The notes under the pieces: model-generated
The model's database searches: none
Seen by the model: the letters and a program-made list of their open reading frames with translations, nothing else
Told to the model about the DNA's origin: nothing
Shown: positions 1 to 9,549 of the stretch, piece after piece
Layout: every line of letters begins with the position of its first letter
Position numbering within the stretch: the first letter of the stretch is position 1
From: Marinobacter nanhaiticus D15-8W
Lineage (GTDB): Bacteria > Pseudomonadota > Gammaproteobacteria > Pseudomonadales > Oleiphilaceae
Assembly (NCBI RefSeq): GCF_036511935.1
Contig: NZ_AP028878.1
Span: forward strand, 4,464,001 to 4,528,000
Direction: 5' to 3'
DNA: 64,000 bases
Position numbers and translations under genes: made by a program

Positions 1-2
1 AA

Positions 3-980
3 GCACCTGGCCGCCACCTGCACTCCGTCCCCCGTGTCGAATACCACAAAGAAACGCGCTGGGAACGGCTGCGCCGCGCCGCCAGGGAACTGCGCCACAG
101 CGCTGCCACTGGACTCGAGCAGCTCTGGCATTTCCGCAAGAGCGTCCAGGAAAAACCAACCTATGCATTCAAGTTCCTGCGCACCAGCGGCCAGATCGGA
201 ATGGAATGCGCCAAGCTCGCACTCGCACCCTCGGATCCGCCGACGTTACTGCGAGGCTCGCTGACTGGTCGCAAGCGGGTGGCATGGGCCGATCCATTGC
301 CGTTAAAAGAGGTCAAGGATACCGCCAGGGCGCTCAAGGGCACCGTCAATGATGTATTGATGACCGCGGCCACCGGCGCCATTCACCAGTACCTGATCGA
401 CCAGAACGAAACACCACCGGACTGCGGTATCCGTGTGGCTGTGCCCTTCAACCTGCGGCCTTTACGCCAACCAGTGGAAACCCTGGGCAACCAGTTCGGC
501 CTTGTCCTGGTACCGCTTCCGGTGGACGTGGCATGTCCGCGCATGCGCTTTCGCCAAGTGCAGGACCACATGAACCGCCTGAAGCGCTCCTGGCAGGCAC
601 AGGTCACCTATAGCCTGCTGGACTTGTTCGGCAAGGGGCCGGACATTCTCGAACGCCGTGCACTGAACTTGCTCAGCCGCAAGGCGTCAGCCGTACTGAC
701 CAATGTGCCCGGTCCGCGCAAACACGTGTACCTGGCGGGCGCCAGGCTCTCACAACCCATGTTCTGGGTGCCCCAGACCGGCGGTATCGGTATCGGACTT
801 AGCATCTTCAGCTACGCCGATACCGTGCAGTTCGGCATCATTGTCGACAAGAACCTGGCAGTAGACCCAGCTCGGGTGATGGACGCCTTCTCCCAGAGCT
901 TTGCCGACCTGCAAAGCGCTGCCGGCAAACCCGGCACCTATCCCCAGGTAGAACGTCGCCGCGCCGCCGCATCGTTATAG
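3..980 (+). CDS. Wax ester synthase/diacylglycerol acyltransferase (WS/DGAT), 5'-truncated by window edge
   Basis: The frame is open from the first bases of the window to the stop at 980, giving about 325 visible residues. The N-terminal part, where the catalytic HHxxxDG motif of this family sits, lies outside the window. Visible family features are the TVNDVLM segment, the GNQFGLVLVPLP segment, NVPGPR, and a C-terminal GGIGIGLSIFSYADTVQFG stretch. The family joins fatty alcohols or diacylglycerol to acyl-CoA, making storage wax esters or triacylglycerol at the inner membrane surface. Such storage lipids are typical of Marinobacter and other marine oil degraders. The gene ends about 90 bp before ssrA and shares its direction. 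The family call is firm; substrate preference cannot be read from the sequence. Confidence 0.88.
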   Translation, partial: APGRHLHSVPRVEYHKETRWERLRRAARELRHSAATGLEQLWHFRKSVQEKPTYAFKFLRTSGQIGMECAKLALAPSDPPTLLRGSLTGRKRVAWADPLPLKEVKDTARALKGTVNDVLMTAATGAIHQYLIDQNETPPDCGIRVAVPFNLRPLRQPVETLGNQFGLVLVPLPVDVACPRMRFRQVQDHMNRLKRSWQAQVTYSLLDLFGKGPDILERRALNLLSRKASAVLTNVPGPRKHVYLAGARLSQPMFWVPQTGGIGIGLSIFSYADTVQFGIIVDKNLAVDPARVMDAFSQSFADLQSAAGKPGTYPQVERRRAAASL

Positions 981-1032
981 GCCAAACAACCAAAACTAAG
1001 GGCAAATACGGAGCCAGTCTGCAATTTAAGCC

Positions 1033-1062
1033 TTGAAGTCGCCAGCTTCGGCCCCATATACT
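1033..1062 (+). promoter_or_regulatory. Sigma-70 promoter of ssrA
   Basis: A -35 like TTGAAG (1033-1038) and a -10 TATACT (1057-1062) are 18 bp apart. The -10 ends about 11 bp before the predicted mature tmRNA 5' end. The placement fits a stable RNA promoter; it is inferred from the consensus only. Confidence 0.55.
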
Positions 1063-1073
1063 TTCATGCAAAG

Positions 1074-1438
1074 GGGGACGACATGGCTTCGACGCCGGTT
1101 GCGAACCCTTGGGTGCATGTCGAGATGGCAGCGAATCTCGTAAATCCAAAGCTGCTTTAAAATAGTCGCAAACGACGAAAACTACGCACTGGCAGCGTAA
1201 GCTGCCGGTCGTCCTGGCTGGGGCGCCTATAACCCAGTAGCAACATCCCAGGACGTCATCGCTTATAGGATGCTCTATCAGTCAGAGCTCACTGGCTGAT
1301 AGCTAAGATATAAAGAGCTCGCCTCTTGCGCCCTGACCTTCGGGCCGCTTGAGGTTAAATCAATAGAAGGAAACTAAGCATGTAGATCTCAAGGCAGAGT
1401 ACTGGCGGACGCGGGTTCGATTCCCGCCGTCTCCACCA
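1074..1438 (+). ncRNA. ssrA: tmRNA (ssrA)
   Basis: The 5' end GGGGAC pairs with GUCUCC just before the ACCA at 1435-1438, forming the tRNA-like acceptor stem, and the T-arm GGTTCGATTCC is at 1413-1423. The tag reading frame starts at GCA 1168 and reads ANDENYALAA, stopping with TAA at 1198-1200. The length is about 365 nt, normal for a one-piece tmRNA. It rescues stalled ribosomes in trans-translation with SmpB. The 3' end is the integration site of the genomic island that begins immediately downstream. The element supplies the same acceptor bases, so the RNA stays intact. Confidence 0.96.
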
Positions 1439-1439
1439 A
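1425..1439 (+). repeat. attL core: 15-bp direct repeat in ssrA 3' end
   Basis: The 15-mer cgccgtctccaccaa here recurs exactly at 32034-32048. It covers the last bases of tmRNA, a common target of tyrosine integrases, and the integrase gene starts about 175 bp away. The pair is read as attL and attR of the island. Confidence 0.9.
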
Positions 1440-1482
1440 CCAAGAGTTTCAGGAGGTCCAGCGAGATCCACTGAAACGCCCT

Positions 1483-1507
1483 AAAGCCCCGGAAACGGGG
1501 CTTTTTT
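1483..1507 (+). terminator. Rho-independent terminator after ssrA, carried by the island
   Basis: A stem of AAAGCCCCG and CGGGGCTTT around a GAAA loop is followed by a T run. It lies inside the island, so it ends ssrA transcription in place of the chromosomal terminator now found beyond attR at 32057. Confidence 0.85.
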
Positions 1508-1552
1508 ATGCCTGCTACATCCATGTTGATCCATTGGCATCCACGCTCACTT

Positions 1553-1600
1553 GTGGGTAACATTGTGGGTAACAGCACTTTTTCAGAAGTCGTTACCCAC
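1553..1600. repeat. Candidate integrase arm-type sites, left end
   Basis: The 9-mer gtgggtaac occurs at 1553-1561 and 1565-1573 and inverted at 1592-1600. The same 9-mer, plus a one-base variant, occurs near the right end at 31952-31972. Short repeats inside both ends of an integrase island are what arm-binding sites look like; binding itself is inferred. Confidence 0.5.
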
Positions 1601-1613
1601 AAAACGGACAATC

Positions 1614-2825
1614 ATGGCCCGCCAACTTAATAAGCTCTCCGCTAACGAAGTGAAAAATGCCAAAGGTTCCGAGAAGATACGGAAGCTGGCAGACGGTGGC
1701 GGCCTGACACTGATCATCAAAGGCGAGTCCAAATATTGGTGGCTAAGGTATCGTTTTGCGGGTAACGAGAAGACTCTATCGCTGGGCAGTTACCCACAAG
1801 TGTCTCTCGCCGATGCTCGCCGAGCTCGCGATGAAGCCAGGGCATTACTCCAGCAGAACACCGACCCCAGCGCTCACCGACAGCGGGCGTCTACACAGCG
1901 AGTATCAGACGGCGAGAATACCTTTCGCACGCTCTGTGAAGACTGGTACAAGCAGAAGCACTCCGTTGAAGTAACGGAGGCGCACGCAGTCCGGAACTGG
2001 AGAAGACTGGAAATCTACACTTTTCCTCTGTTGGCCAGGCGCCCTATCCGCTCCATTCAGCCCGCAGATGTCCTGCAGGTCCTGGATGGCATTGTCAAAA
2101 AAGGCAACACAGAGACCGCCCACAGGGTCAAAACCCTTATCAGCCTGGTATTCCGGTATGCAGTTGCAACATCGAGAGTCGACTCCGACGTCACCCGCGA
2201 CCTGACCGGTTATTTACCCAACACACAGGTGAAGCACCAACACGCGCTGGTTCGCCCCGATGAAGTGTCACAACTGCTCAAAGACATCCACACCTATCAA
2301 GGCCACTTTGCAACGTCAGCCGCCTTGAGGCTCTCGCCGCTGGTGTTTACGCGCCCGGGTGACACCAGACAGATGCTTTGGGAGCAGATCGATTTCGACA
2401 GGGCTCAGTGGGAGCTACCCACCACAAAGAACGGCGCGCCCTTGATTGTTCCCCTGTCGCATCAGGCAGTTGCCATCCTTAAGGAAGTAGAACCAGTTAC
2501 CAAGCACCGGAGCCGGTATGTATTCCCCAATGCCCGGGATGCGAAACGCCCCATGAGTAACGTGGCGATCAAAGCCGCATTGGATCGGATGGGGTACGGA
2601 GGCAAGATGACGGCCCACGGCTTCCGGGCTATGGCGCGAACTCTGCTGCAGGAGGAGCTCAAGTACTCAGTACACCTCATTGAGATGCAACTAGGACATC
2701 GGGTTGCCGATATGCATGGCAGGGCCTACAACCGCACACAGTTTCTGGATGATCGCACATCAATGATGCAAGCTTGGGCAGATTACCTAGACAATCTCAG
2801 GCACCCGCCTGACTCCACCCCTTAA
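1614..2825 (+). CDS. Tyrosine recombinase/integrase of the ssrA island
   Basis: The product has 403 residues and the P4-type layout. An N-terminal DUF4102-like arm-binding domain comes first (LADGGGLTLII, KYWWLRYRFAG, LGSYPQVSLADAR), followed by a SAM-like core-binding domain and the catalytic domain. Catalytic residues visible are the box I Arg in FTRPGDTR, HGFR, the His of LGHR, and the Tyr nucleophile in GRAYNR. It should integrate and excise the island at the tmRNA 3' end. The frame stays open upstream to 1551, but ATG 1614 gives the normal N-terminus MARQLNKLSA; the longer form would run through the gtgggtaac repeats. Transcription points away from ssrA. Confidence 0.93.
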   Translation: MARQLNKLSANEVKNAKGSEKIRKLADGGGLTLIIKGESKYWWLRYRFAGNEKTLSLGSYPQVSLADARRARDEARALLQQNTDPSAHRQRASTQRVSDGENTFRTLCEDWYKQKHSVEVTEAHAVRNWRRLEIYTFPLLARRPIRSIQPADVLQVLDGIVKKGNTETAHRVKTLISLVFRYAVATSRVDSDVTRDLTGYLPNTQVKHQHALVRPDEVSQLLKDIHTYQGHFATSAALRLSPLVFTRPGDTRQMLWEQIDFDRAQWELPTTKNGAPLIVPLSHQAVAILKEVEPVTKHRSRYVFPNARDAKRPMSNVAIKAALDRMGYGGKMTAHGFRAMARTLLQEELKYSVHLIEMQLGHRVADMHGRAYNRTQFLDDRTSMMQAWADYLDNLRHPPDSTP

Positions 2826-2849
2826 TCAACATCGTGAGCCAGAAACAAG

Positions 2850-4445
2850 ATGAGCAACCCAGCGAATCCAAACAACAATGCGCCACTAGTTCACGCCCCT
2901 AAGCTAACATCCCCAACGAAGAGCGATCAGGTGAAGGCGATTGTCGACATCACGCTCTCCTTTATGCAAAAGCGTCTTCACAAAAGTGGAAATGTTTACC
3001 TCGTTAATCCTGGATCGAGAAAGGTCTTCTTTATTGACGAGGAAGCGATTTTTAATACGGTTACAGACCTAGCGCTGCGCAATAAAAACATTGTCCTCAG
3101 CAATTCAGCAATTCAAACCGCAAAGCGCATTCTTAAGTCTGAAGCTGGCGCAACTCCGAGCCAGATAAGCCTTAGAGTTGGCTCAGGACAGCACGCTTAT
3201 TTCTTAGATTTCGGTGATGGCGCCAATTATATCCAGTACTCAGAAGAAGGTGCCTCAACAATCCGCCTGGCTCCACAGGACCTGCCCCCGATAGATGTTG
3301 ACTTCTTCAGGCCGCCAAACCTTTCCTCCATCGACTTTATAACTAACTGGAATCGCCCCTCACATGCCAGGTATCCAGCGAGGAATGGTGATCCCAAAAC
3401 CACGGAATGGCTGTCACATAAATCTCCGTGTTTAAATCATTTACTAAGCCTCACCAATATTCCAGAGCATTGCTACAGTACAGTGATAACTTGGATGGTT
3501 TGCACGCTGTTTCCGGAAAGAGATCAGATCGCGCTGGAAATAACTGGCGAAGAGACTTCTGGAAAAAGCACTGCCGCATGGATTATAAAAAGCCTTATAG
3601 ATCCATCGGAAAAGCCGTTAAATGGAGTACCGGAATCATCCAAGGAACTCCTCAGTATTTCGCAAGCCAATCACATCATTGCAATTGATAATGCAGACGA
3701 TCTTCCGGAGTCAACACAGAAGCGAATTTTTGAGCTACTAACAAGCGGTATTCAGAGTCAAGTTAATCACGGCAATTCAGGTTATTCCTGGACCTTCAAT
3801 TACAGAAATCCAGTAATTGTTGTAAGTACATCTACAATGCTTTCACATCCACTTCTAGCGAAAAAAAGCATATCGATTGATTTACCAATTCTGGAAGAAG
3901 GAAAAAGTTTTCGGTTTATAAAGGAGCAATTTCTAGAAAATCAACCACACGCGCTATTAGAACTAGCCAAAATTGCTGCTGATACACTTAAAAGCTCTAT
4001 CCTTGCATCGCATGAAATCGGCGGTCACACATATTTCGATACATTTACATCAACGGGCGCAGGAGTCTGCAACTATTTCGATATTGATGTAGATATGTTT
4101 ATAGACACCTCAAAATCCTTAAACGAAGAAATAATAGACAACATTATCGACGAATCAGTAGTAGCTAGATCATTACTTTCATGGGCGGCAGAAAATCCAG
4201 AAATTAAAATAAAAGAGCCACTAAAGCACTGGTACAAAGAGCTTATAAAAAGCCTTCCAGCTGAAGATCATGATGAATGGCCGAAAAGTATGCGGAGATT
4301 TGGTGCCGAACTAAAAAAGATTGCCCCTAAACTTAAGAAAGAAGGTGTCTTTTGCAAATCATTAGGAAAGCAAGGATCGAACGTTGTTTGGGAGATCCGA
4401 GTCATTGAGACCACTCAAACCTCTGACGACATTGACGACGTCTAA
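2850..4445 (+). CDS. P-loop ATPase, possibly a primase-associated helicase
   Basis: I do not recognise this 531-residue protein by name. In the middle, GEETSGKST at about residue 233 fits a Walker A loop, and HIIAIDNADD about 45 residues later fits a Walker B. A later NPVIVVSTST strand resembles a sensor 1 segment. This arrangement resembles the helicase half of phage and plasmid primases (D5/SF3-like AAA+ proteins), but no primase catalytic motif is visible in the N-terminal half. It lies 24 bp after the integrase gene, in the same direction, and is followed by AlpA and Gp2-like genes. An island replication or maintenance role is likely by context. Its AT content is higher than that of the flanking chromosome. 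Confidence 0.55.
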   Translation: MSNPANPNNNAPLVHAPKLTSPTKSDQVKAIVDITLSFMQKRLHKSGNVYLVNPGSRKVFFIDEEAIFNTVTDLALRNKNIVLSNSAIQTAKRILKSEAGATPSQISLRVGSGQHAYFLDFGDGANYIQYSEEGASTIRLAPQDLPPIDVDFFRPPNLSSIDFITNWNRPSHARYPARNGDPKTTEWLSHKSPCLNHLLSLTNIPEHCYSTVITWMVCTLFPERDQIALEITGEETSGKSTAAWIIKSLIDPSEKPLNGVPESSKELLSISQANHIIAIDNADDLPESTQKRIFELLTSGIQSQVNHGNSGYSWTFNYRNPVIVVSTSTMLSHPLLAKKSISIDLPILEEGKSFRFIKEQFLENQPHALLELAKIAADTLKSSILASHEIGGHTYFDTFTSTGAGVCNYFDIDVDMFIDTSKSLNEEIIDNIIDESVVARSLLSWAAENPEIKIKEPLKHWYKELIKSLPAEDHDEWPKSMRRFGAELKKIAPKLKKEGVFCKSLGKQGSNVVWEIRVIETTQTSDDIDDV

Positions 4446-4794
4446 GACATCTTTTTTGAAATTCATTAATTTTTTTTGGGCTTAGCCCCGAGAATAGGCC
4501 GGATAAGGCCCTGAAATCGTCTCGAATTGGCGAGGCCGTTGTCTGCCTACTCTCACTCGCTAACCCAGCCACGCCCATAATTTTGCTGCCTGAATTGAAC
4601 ACACGGCTAGGTAAACGATTACCGATTAGCGCCCCAGGCTATAAAATCGAGCAGGCCACAAAGGCCGGCTTCCACTGCAATAGCTTATATAACAGGAGGC
4701 CTATATTTAGATTTTCTCTCCATAGATACACTGGCATCTATTATTGTTTACACGCTCGCCAGATCCTCTGAACTCATACGCTTTGGAGGACAAA
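4446..4794. other. Intergenic, no gene seen
   Basis: This 349-bp stretch between the ATPase and alpA contains only short frames without ribosome binding sites. It probably holds the alpA promoter; no convincing operator was identified. Confidence 0.5.
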
Positions 4795-5010
4795 ATGAAA
4801 GTACTAAGACTTAAGGACGTTATCGAAAAGACCGGCCTGGCCCGTTCGACTATTTATAAATACGTTGATGCGGGCACTTTCCCAAAACCTATCCCTCTTG
4901 GTGGCCGATCGGTAGGCTGGGTTGACGCCGAGGTACACCAGTGGATTACTGAAAGAATTGAAAACCGCGATATTAAAAACCACCCGATGAACCGCAATTC
5001 ATTTGCTTAA
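4795..5010 (+). CDS. alpA: AlpA-family excisionase/regulator
   Basis: This 71-residue protein has the AlpA/MerR-like winged helix: LRLKDVIEKTGLARSTIYKYV, then FPKPIPLGGRSVGWVDAEVHQWI. AlpA proteins of P4-like elements bind near att sites or integrase promoters and promote excision. The start is ATG 4795, with GGAGGA at 4785-4790 as a strong ribosome binding site; the frame extends upstream to 4744 without such a site. Its place between integrase and replication-type genes is typical of P4-like satellites. Confidence 0.88.
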   Translation: MKVLRLKDVIEKTGLARSTIYKYVDAGTFPKPIPLGGRSVGWVDAEVHQWITERIENRDIKNHPMNRNSFA

Positions 5011-5300
5011 CCGATCCCCTCGGAAAATAAGCGCTTACCAAAATTAACTTGATATTTATGCAGAGTAACACTGCTCTGAAAGTCTAATGCTCGCCTGAGC
5101 AAGCTGAACCCGAAATTCTGGATATATCGGCAAACCGGATGTAGGTTAATAATAATATTTATTTATCAGTGTCTACTTAGTCAAGTAACAATAAGATTAT
5201 CAATATAACAGTTACATTACCAATGAATAGATACCTCTATATTTGGAGCAAGTAATCTAGGCATTGCTGTGCCCATTGATCAAGCTTTAAGGATATCATC

Positions 5301-5990
5301 ATGTTTAATGTCCCATATCTTGAAAGGCATCACCAAGATCCGAACCTGTGCATATACTACGGGCGTGATTACAATGGAATGCCAATCATTTGGCAAAGAG
5401 GCCCGTATATTTACAACTATCTCCAACGAATTGATGAAACCATTCAGGCAGCATTAAATGAACACAGTTCCATAATGGCTGTCAGGGTTGAGTTAAGACT
5501 TCCGATGCAGTTTGACTGGATGAGGCAATCAGGAAGACCCATCTTCAGCCGCTTTATCGATTCATTGAAAGCAAGAATCAAAGCAAGGAAATGTAAGACA
5601 GAAAGGGGCGGTAGCCGATTCCACTCTACAGTCGTGCATTATATCTGGGTCCGAGAGTTTGGCGAAGAAGGCAAGCCTCACTACCATTGTGTGCTGCTTT
5701 TAAATAAACAGACCTTTAGGGGCCTCGGCGAGTATAACCCTCAATCTAATAGCCTCTACAGCATGATTGATAACGCTTGGCATAGTGCTCTTGGGCTCGA
5801 ACAAGGCCTCGCTGATGGGCTTGTGAGCATTCCTGGCAGGGATGATTCTTCCAGTCCTATCTACCGGATTCGAAGAGGCGGAGATTACAGCGAACTATTC
5901 TATCGAATCAGTTACTTTGCAAAGCTCCCTACCAAACGTTTTGGGTTGAATAGCCACAACTTCGGCACAAGCAGGACGCGTGGCAACTGA
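5301..5990 (+). CDS. YagK/YfjJ C-terminal-domain protein, inovirus Gp2-like
   Basis: This 229-residue protein resembles the YagK/YfjJ family, also labelled inovirus-type Gp2, found in filamentous phages and P4-like islands. The most telling segment is GKPHYHCVLLLN at about residue 118, an HxH strand like the HUH metal site of rolling-circle replication proteins, preceded by VVHYIWVREF. The aromatic-rich C-terminus (YSELFYRISYFAKLPTKRF) also fits the family. An AAGGA ribosome binding site precedes ATG 5301. A role in island replication is inferred from family and context. An AT-rich 290-bp gap with no gene lies upstream. Confidence 0.72.
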   Translation: MFNVPYLERHHQDPNLCIYYGRDYNGMPIIWQRGPYIYNYLQRIDETIQAALNEHSSIMAVRVELRLPMQFDWMRQSGRPIFSRFIDSLKARIKARKCKTERGGSRFHSTVVHYIWVREFGEEGKPHYHCVLLLNKQTFRGLGEYNPQSNSLYSMIDNAWHSALGLEQGLADGLVSIPGRDDSSSPIYRIRRGGDYSELFYRISYFAKLPTKRFGLNSHNFGTSRTRGN

Positions 5991-6055
5991 ATCGACCGCC
6001 GACTTTCACTCTCAGCCCCTCGCGCCTCCCCGTTTGACCTACAAGAGTAATCCCC

Positions 6056-6970
6056 ATGAAAAACAAACCGAACCAACCGCCAACGGCTGCGGAAGTCGCG
6101 GCGTATTTTCAGGGAAATGAAGGCACGGACTACCAGGCGAGAATGATTCGCGAGTGCGGGCAAAGAATGAAAAGCTACCCGTTCGAACGGGTCGTGACCA
6201 ATTCACATCTGCTGGCCTGTCATCACCGATTCTGTCCCGATTGCCAACGAAGGCGTGCTCGAAACTGGGCCTCGGCACTCCGATCGGTGATTGACAGGGA
6301 ATCCATGCCTGCTTCGCAAAGCGACCCCAGACGCGCTCCTCACTGGATTGCCATCATATTACCAGGCGTGCCATGCGTTGCTTCAGACTTTCAAAATCAA
6401 CTCGGGACGCTGACAGAATACTTATCTATCGCCAGTAGCCAATCGTTCTGGCGGCAAAATGTCAGAACCGCGCTCCGGCTGCTGAACGTCGAGATAAATC
6501 AGGGAGCGGGCCGGGAGCTCCAGATCACACCAACATTCACATGTCTAGTGAGCGTCTCGCGAGATCTTCTCAACGCACAAAGCCAAGGACGGCTGATTCA
6601 ACGAGTTCAACGGGACTGGGTCCAGCCTGCGAATCCCGATAGCTGGCCCGGCCCGCATTCGTTCATTATCCCCACAGCGACAACACGAGAGCGGGATATC
6701 CTGCAAAACAAGGTCTCACGGATGATCGAAAGTCACTATCCCCACTCGAATAGACAAACCTTCCTGAAGATCGTTGGGCAATTGAAGGGTGTGAAGACAG
6801 TGGCCATGTATGGACCTGAAGGGACGCCATTCCGGCCCCTCAGCATTTCGCAGGCTGATGATCTTCGCTATGAGCAGGCGTACTCGGTTTCCAGGATTGG
6901 CGAAGATTTGCCTGAGTCCACCAGCGGCAATCGTGGCCTTGAGCTGCTGCCATGGCACATAGCCAAATGA
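6056..6970 (+). CDS. Putative rolling-circle Rep-like zinc-finger protein
   Basis: The protein has 304 residues and no certain family. Near residue 55 it carries CHHRFCPDCQRRRARNW. This Cys/His cluster resembles the N-terminal zinc-binding segment of plasmid Rep proteins (Rep_1-like, typically with CPxCxxRR followed by W). An HWIAIILPGV strand follows at about residue 97. A clear HUH motif and a catalytic tyrosine are not obvious, so replication initiation is a hypothesis only. It follows the Gp2-like gene by 65 bp in the same direction and precedes hsdM by 173 bp. It may form a two-gene unit with the Gp2-like protein. Confidence 0.45.
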   Translation: MKNKPNQPPTAAEVAAYFQGNEGTDYQARMIRECGQRMKSYPFERVVTNSHLLACHHRFCPDCQRRRARNWASALRSVIDRESMPASQSDPRRAPHWIAIILPGVPCVASDFQNQLGTLTEYLSIASSQSFWRQNVRTALRLLNVEINQGAGRELQITPTFTCLVSVSRDLLNAQSQGRLIQRVQRDWVQPANPDSWPGPHSFIIPTATTRERDILQNKVSRMIESHYPHSNRQTFLKIVGQLKGVKTVAMYGPEGTPFRPLSISQADDLRYEQAYSVSRIGEDLPESTSGNRGLELLPWHIAK

Positions 6971-7143
6971 AGACAAACGCCGCTGGAAGGCTATGCTTTA
7001 TTCTTCGACAGCCTGAGCAGTTGATCATCTCAACCTGAGCGGGCAATATCACCCCGACCAAACGTGACATTCGCGACACCCTCCGACGCTCCCTGTCGTC
7101 CTTGTCGAATAGCGTTTTCCAGCAACACCAAACGGAAGTACCC

Positions 7144-9549
7144 ATGGCATTAACGCTCGAACAACTCGAACGCCACCTGTTCAAAGCTGCCGACATTCTG
7201 CGGGGCAAGATGGACGCCTCTGAATTCAAGGAGTACATCTTCGGCATGCTGTTCCTGAAACGCTGCTCCGATGTCTTCGAGCAGCGCTACCAGGAGGTGG
7301 TCGCGAACCAGCTGGCCAAAGGCAAGGGCCAAATTGAGGCAGAAGCCATCGTTGACAACGAAAACTGGTTCAAGTCGACGTTCTACGTGCCCAAACAGTC
7401 CCGCTGGGACTTCCTGATGAACGACGCCCACCACGGCGTGGGCAACTATCTGAACAAAGCGTTGGCTGGGCTTGAGGAACACAACGCCAGCCTGGCGGGC
7501 GTATTGGAGCATATCGACTTCACCCGCAAGGTGGGTTCCTCCACCCTTCCGGACAAGAAACTGCGGGATCTGATCGTCCACTTCAGTCAGTATCGCCTTC
7601 GCACTGAGGACTTCGAGTTCCCGGACTTGCTGGGTGCAGCTTATGAATATTTGATTAGCGATTTCGCGGATTCCGCAGGCAAAAAAGGTGGCGAGTTCTA
7701 CACACCTCGCTCTGTAGTCCGGATGATGGTCCGACTAGCCAATCCACAAGAAGACCAAAGCGTATACGATCCCTGCTGTGGTTCGGGCGGAATGCTAATA
7801 CTTGCGAAGGAATATCTCGAGGAACAGGGCGGCGACCCCAAACGCCTATCCCTGTTCGGGCAGGAGGCCTCCGGCTCCGTCTGGGCCATCGCCAAGATGA
7901 ACATGCTTCTTCATGGCATTTCGAATGCCAGCCTACTCAATGACGACACCCTGACGGACCCCCAGCACGTTGAAGGCGGCGAGCTGATGCATTTCGACCG
8001 CATTCTCACCAATCCGCCCTTCTCCATCGGTTTCTCGCCGAGCACACAGTTCCCGGAACGATTCCAGTATGGCCAGGTACCGGAAGGCGCCAAGAAAGCC
8101 GACCTAATGTTCCTGCAACATATGGTCGCCAGCCTGAAGTCCGACGGTATGCTGGCCACCGTTATGCCCCACGGTGTGCTATTCCGAGGTGGTGATGAAA
8201 AACGCATCCGTGCCGGACTGCTAGAGAACGACCTGGTGGAAGCCATAATCGGCCTGGCACCCAACCTGTTCTACGGTACAGGCATTCCGGCCTGCATCCT
8301 GGTGCTACGCAACAAAGGCGCCAAAGCACCGGAACGCAAAGGCAAGGTACTGTTCATCAACGCCGACAGGGAATACTACGAAGGCCGCGCCCAGAACCAC
8401 CTGCTTCCAGAGCACATCGAAAAAATCGTCAGCACTTACGAGGCCTTTGCCGAGGCTGACAGCTTTTCGAGCATTGTCAGCCTGGATGAATTGCGGGAAA
8501 ACGATTACAACCTGAATATCCGCCGCTATGCGGACAACGCCCCGCCACCGGAACCCCAGGATGTTCGGGCACACTTGGTGGGGGGCATTCCCCTGAAAGA
8601 GGTTCAGGCCAAACAATCGCTGTTTGATGGCCAGGGCCTGGACCCCATGGATCTGCTCGTGACCAAGAAGGGCGAAGAGGATTACGTGGATTTCCGGGAA
8701 AACCTCACCGACAAGGGCAGCATTAAACCGGCTATCGAACAAAACGAAGGTATCCGGCACAAAGAAGCCCGGCTCAAGGATACTTTCGAAAGCTGGTGGC
8801 AGCAGCGGGGCACCCACATTGCCCAGCTCTCCGGCAACGGCCAGCAACTAAGCGCCCTGCGGGAAGAACTGATTGGCACCTTCACTGACGCCCTTGACCC
8901 CATTGGCATGCTGGACAGATTCGCCGTGCGCGGCATCATTGCCGGTTTCTGGGACCAGAACAAAAATGAATTCCGCACCCTTCAGGCCCGTGGCGTGCTA
9001 GGTGTGGTGGACGCCTGGCGCACCAGCATCATCACTTTGCTGGAAGACGACCAAAACAAATCCAACCCCCTGGACCACAAACTGGTGACCTTTCTGCTGA
9101 CGGATTATGTGGCCGAACTGGAAGACCTGCAGGGCCGCAAAGCTGAATTGGATGCCCGCATCAAAACCGCCACCGCCCAGCCAGAGGAAGACGATGATGC
9201 CGAGCCGGATGAAGACGCGCCCACCGAGGCAGATATCAAAACCTGGAAGGCCGAGCGCACCAAGGCCACTAAGACCTTGAAAGCCAAGCAGGCCAGCTTT
9301 GAGGCGCAGCTGAATGAAGCGGTGGATGCACTGGATGAAGCCAGTGCCGCTGAACTAATGCTGACGATTTTGCATAACGACATTCTAGGAATACTGGATA
9401 CCTACATTCGGCAACAGAGGCAGGGAGTGATTGCTGCTTTTGAGACCTGGTGGGACAAGTACTGGGTGACGCTGGTAGATATTGAGACGGAGCGAAATGC
9501 CGCAGCCAGAGAGCTCCAAGGGTTCTTGAAGGGGTTAGGATATGCCTGA
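7144..9549 (+). CDS. hsdM: Type I restriction-modification methyltransferase subunit HsdM
   Basis: The 801-residue protein has the HsdM N-terminal helical domain ([32 protein letters not shown]) and an N6-adenine methylase core. [14 protein letters not shown] and DPCCGSGGM form the AdoMet-binding motif I, and TNPPFS is catalytic motif IV. The C-terminal ~300 residues are an acidic, coiled-coil-rich extension, making it longer than classic ~500-residue HsdM. ATG 7144 gives the family-like MALTLEQLE start; an upstream ATG at 7102 is less likely. hsdS overlaps its end by 8 bp, so the two are probably co-translated. With HsdS it should methylate the target site and protect host DNA. Confidence 0.95.
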   Translation: MALTLEQLERHLFKAADILRGKMDASEFKEYIFGMLFLKRCSDVFEQRYQEVVANQLAKGKGQIEAEAIVDNENWFKSTFYVPKQSRWDFLMNDAHHGVGNYLNKALAGLEEHNASLAGVLEHIDFTRKVGSSTLPDKKLRDLIVHFSQYRLRTEDFEFPDLLGAAYEYLISDFADSAGKKGGEFYTPRSVVRMMVRLANPQEDQSVYDPCCGSGGMLILAKEYLEEQGGDPKRLSLFGQEASGSVWAIAKMNMLLHGISNASLLNDDTLTDPQHVEGGELMHFDRILTNPPFSIGFSPSTQFPERFQYGQVPEGAKKADLMFLQHMVASLKSDGMLATVMPHGVLFRGGDEKRIRAGLLENDLVEAIIGLAPNLFYGTGIPACILVLRNKGAKAPERKGKVLFINADREYYEGRAQNHLLPEHIEKIVSTYEAFAEADSFSSIVSLDELRENDYNLNIRRYADNAPPPEPQDVRAHLVGGIPLKEVQAKQSLFDGQGLDPMDLLVTKKGEEDYVDFRENLTDKGSIKPAIEQNEGIRHKEARLKDTFESWWQQRGTHIAQLSGNGQQLSALREELIGTFTDALDPIGMLDRFAVRGIIAGFWDQNKNEFRTLQARGVLGVVDAWRTSIITLLEDDQNKSNPLDHKLVTFLLTDYVAELEDLQGRKAELDARIKTATAQPEEDDDAEPDEDAPTEADIKTWKAERTKATKTLKAKQASFEAQLNEAVDALDEASAAELMLTILHNDILGILDTYIRQQRQGVIAAFETWWDKYWVTLVDIETERNAAARELQGFLKGLGYA

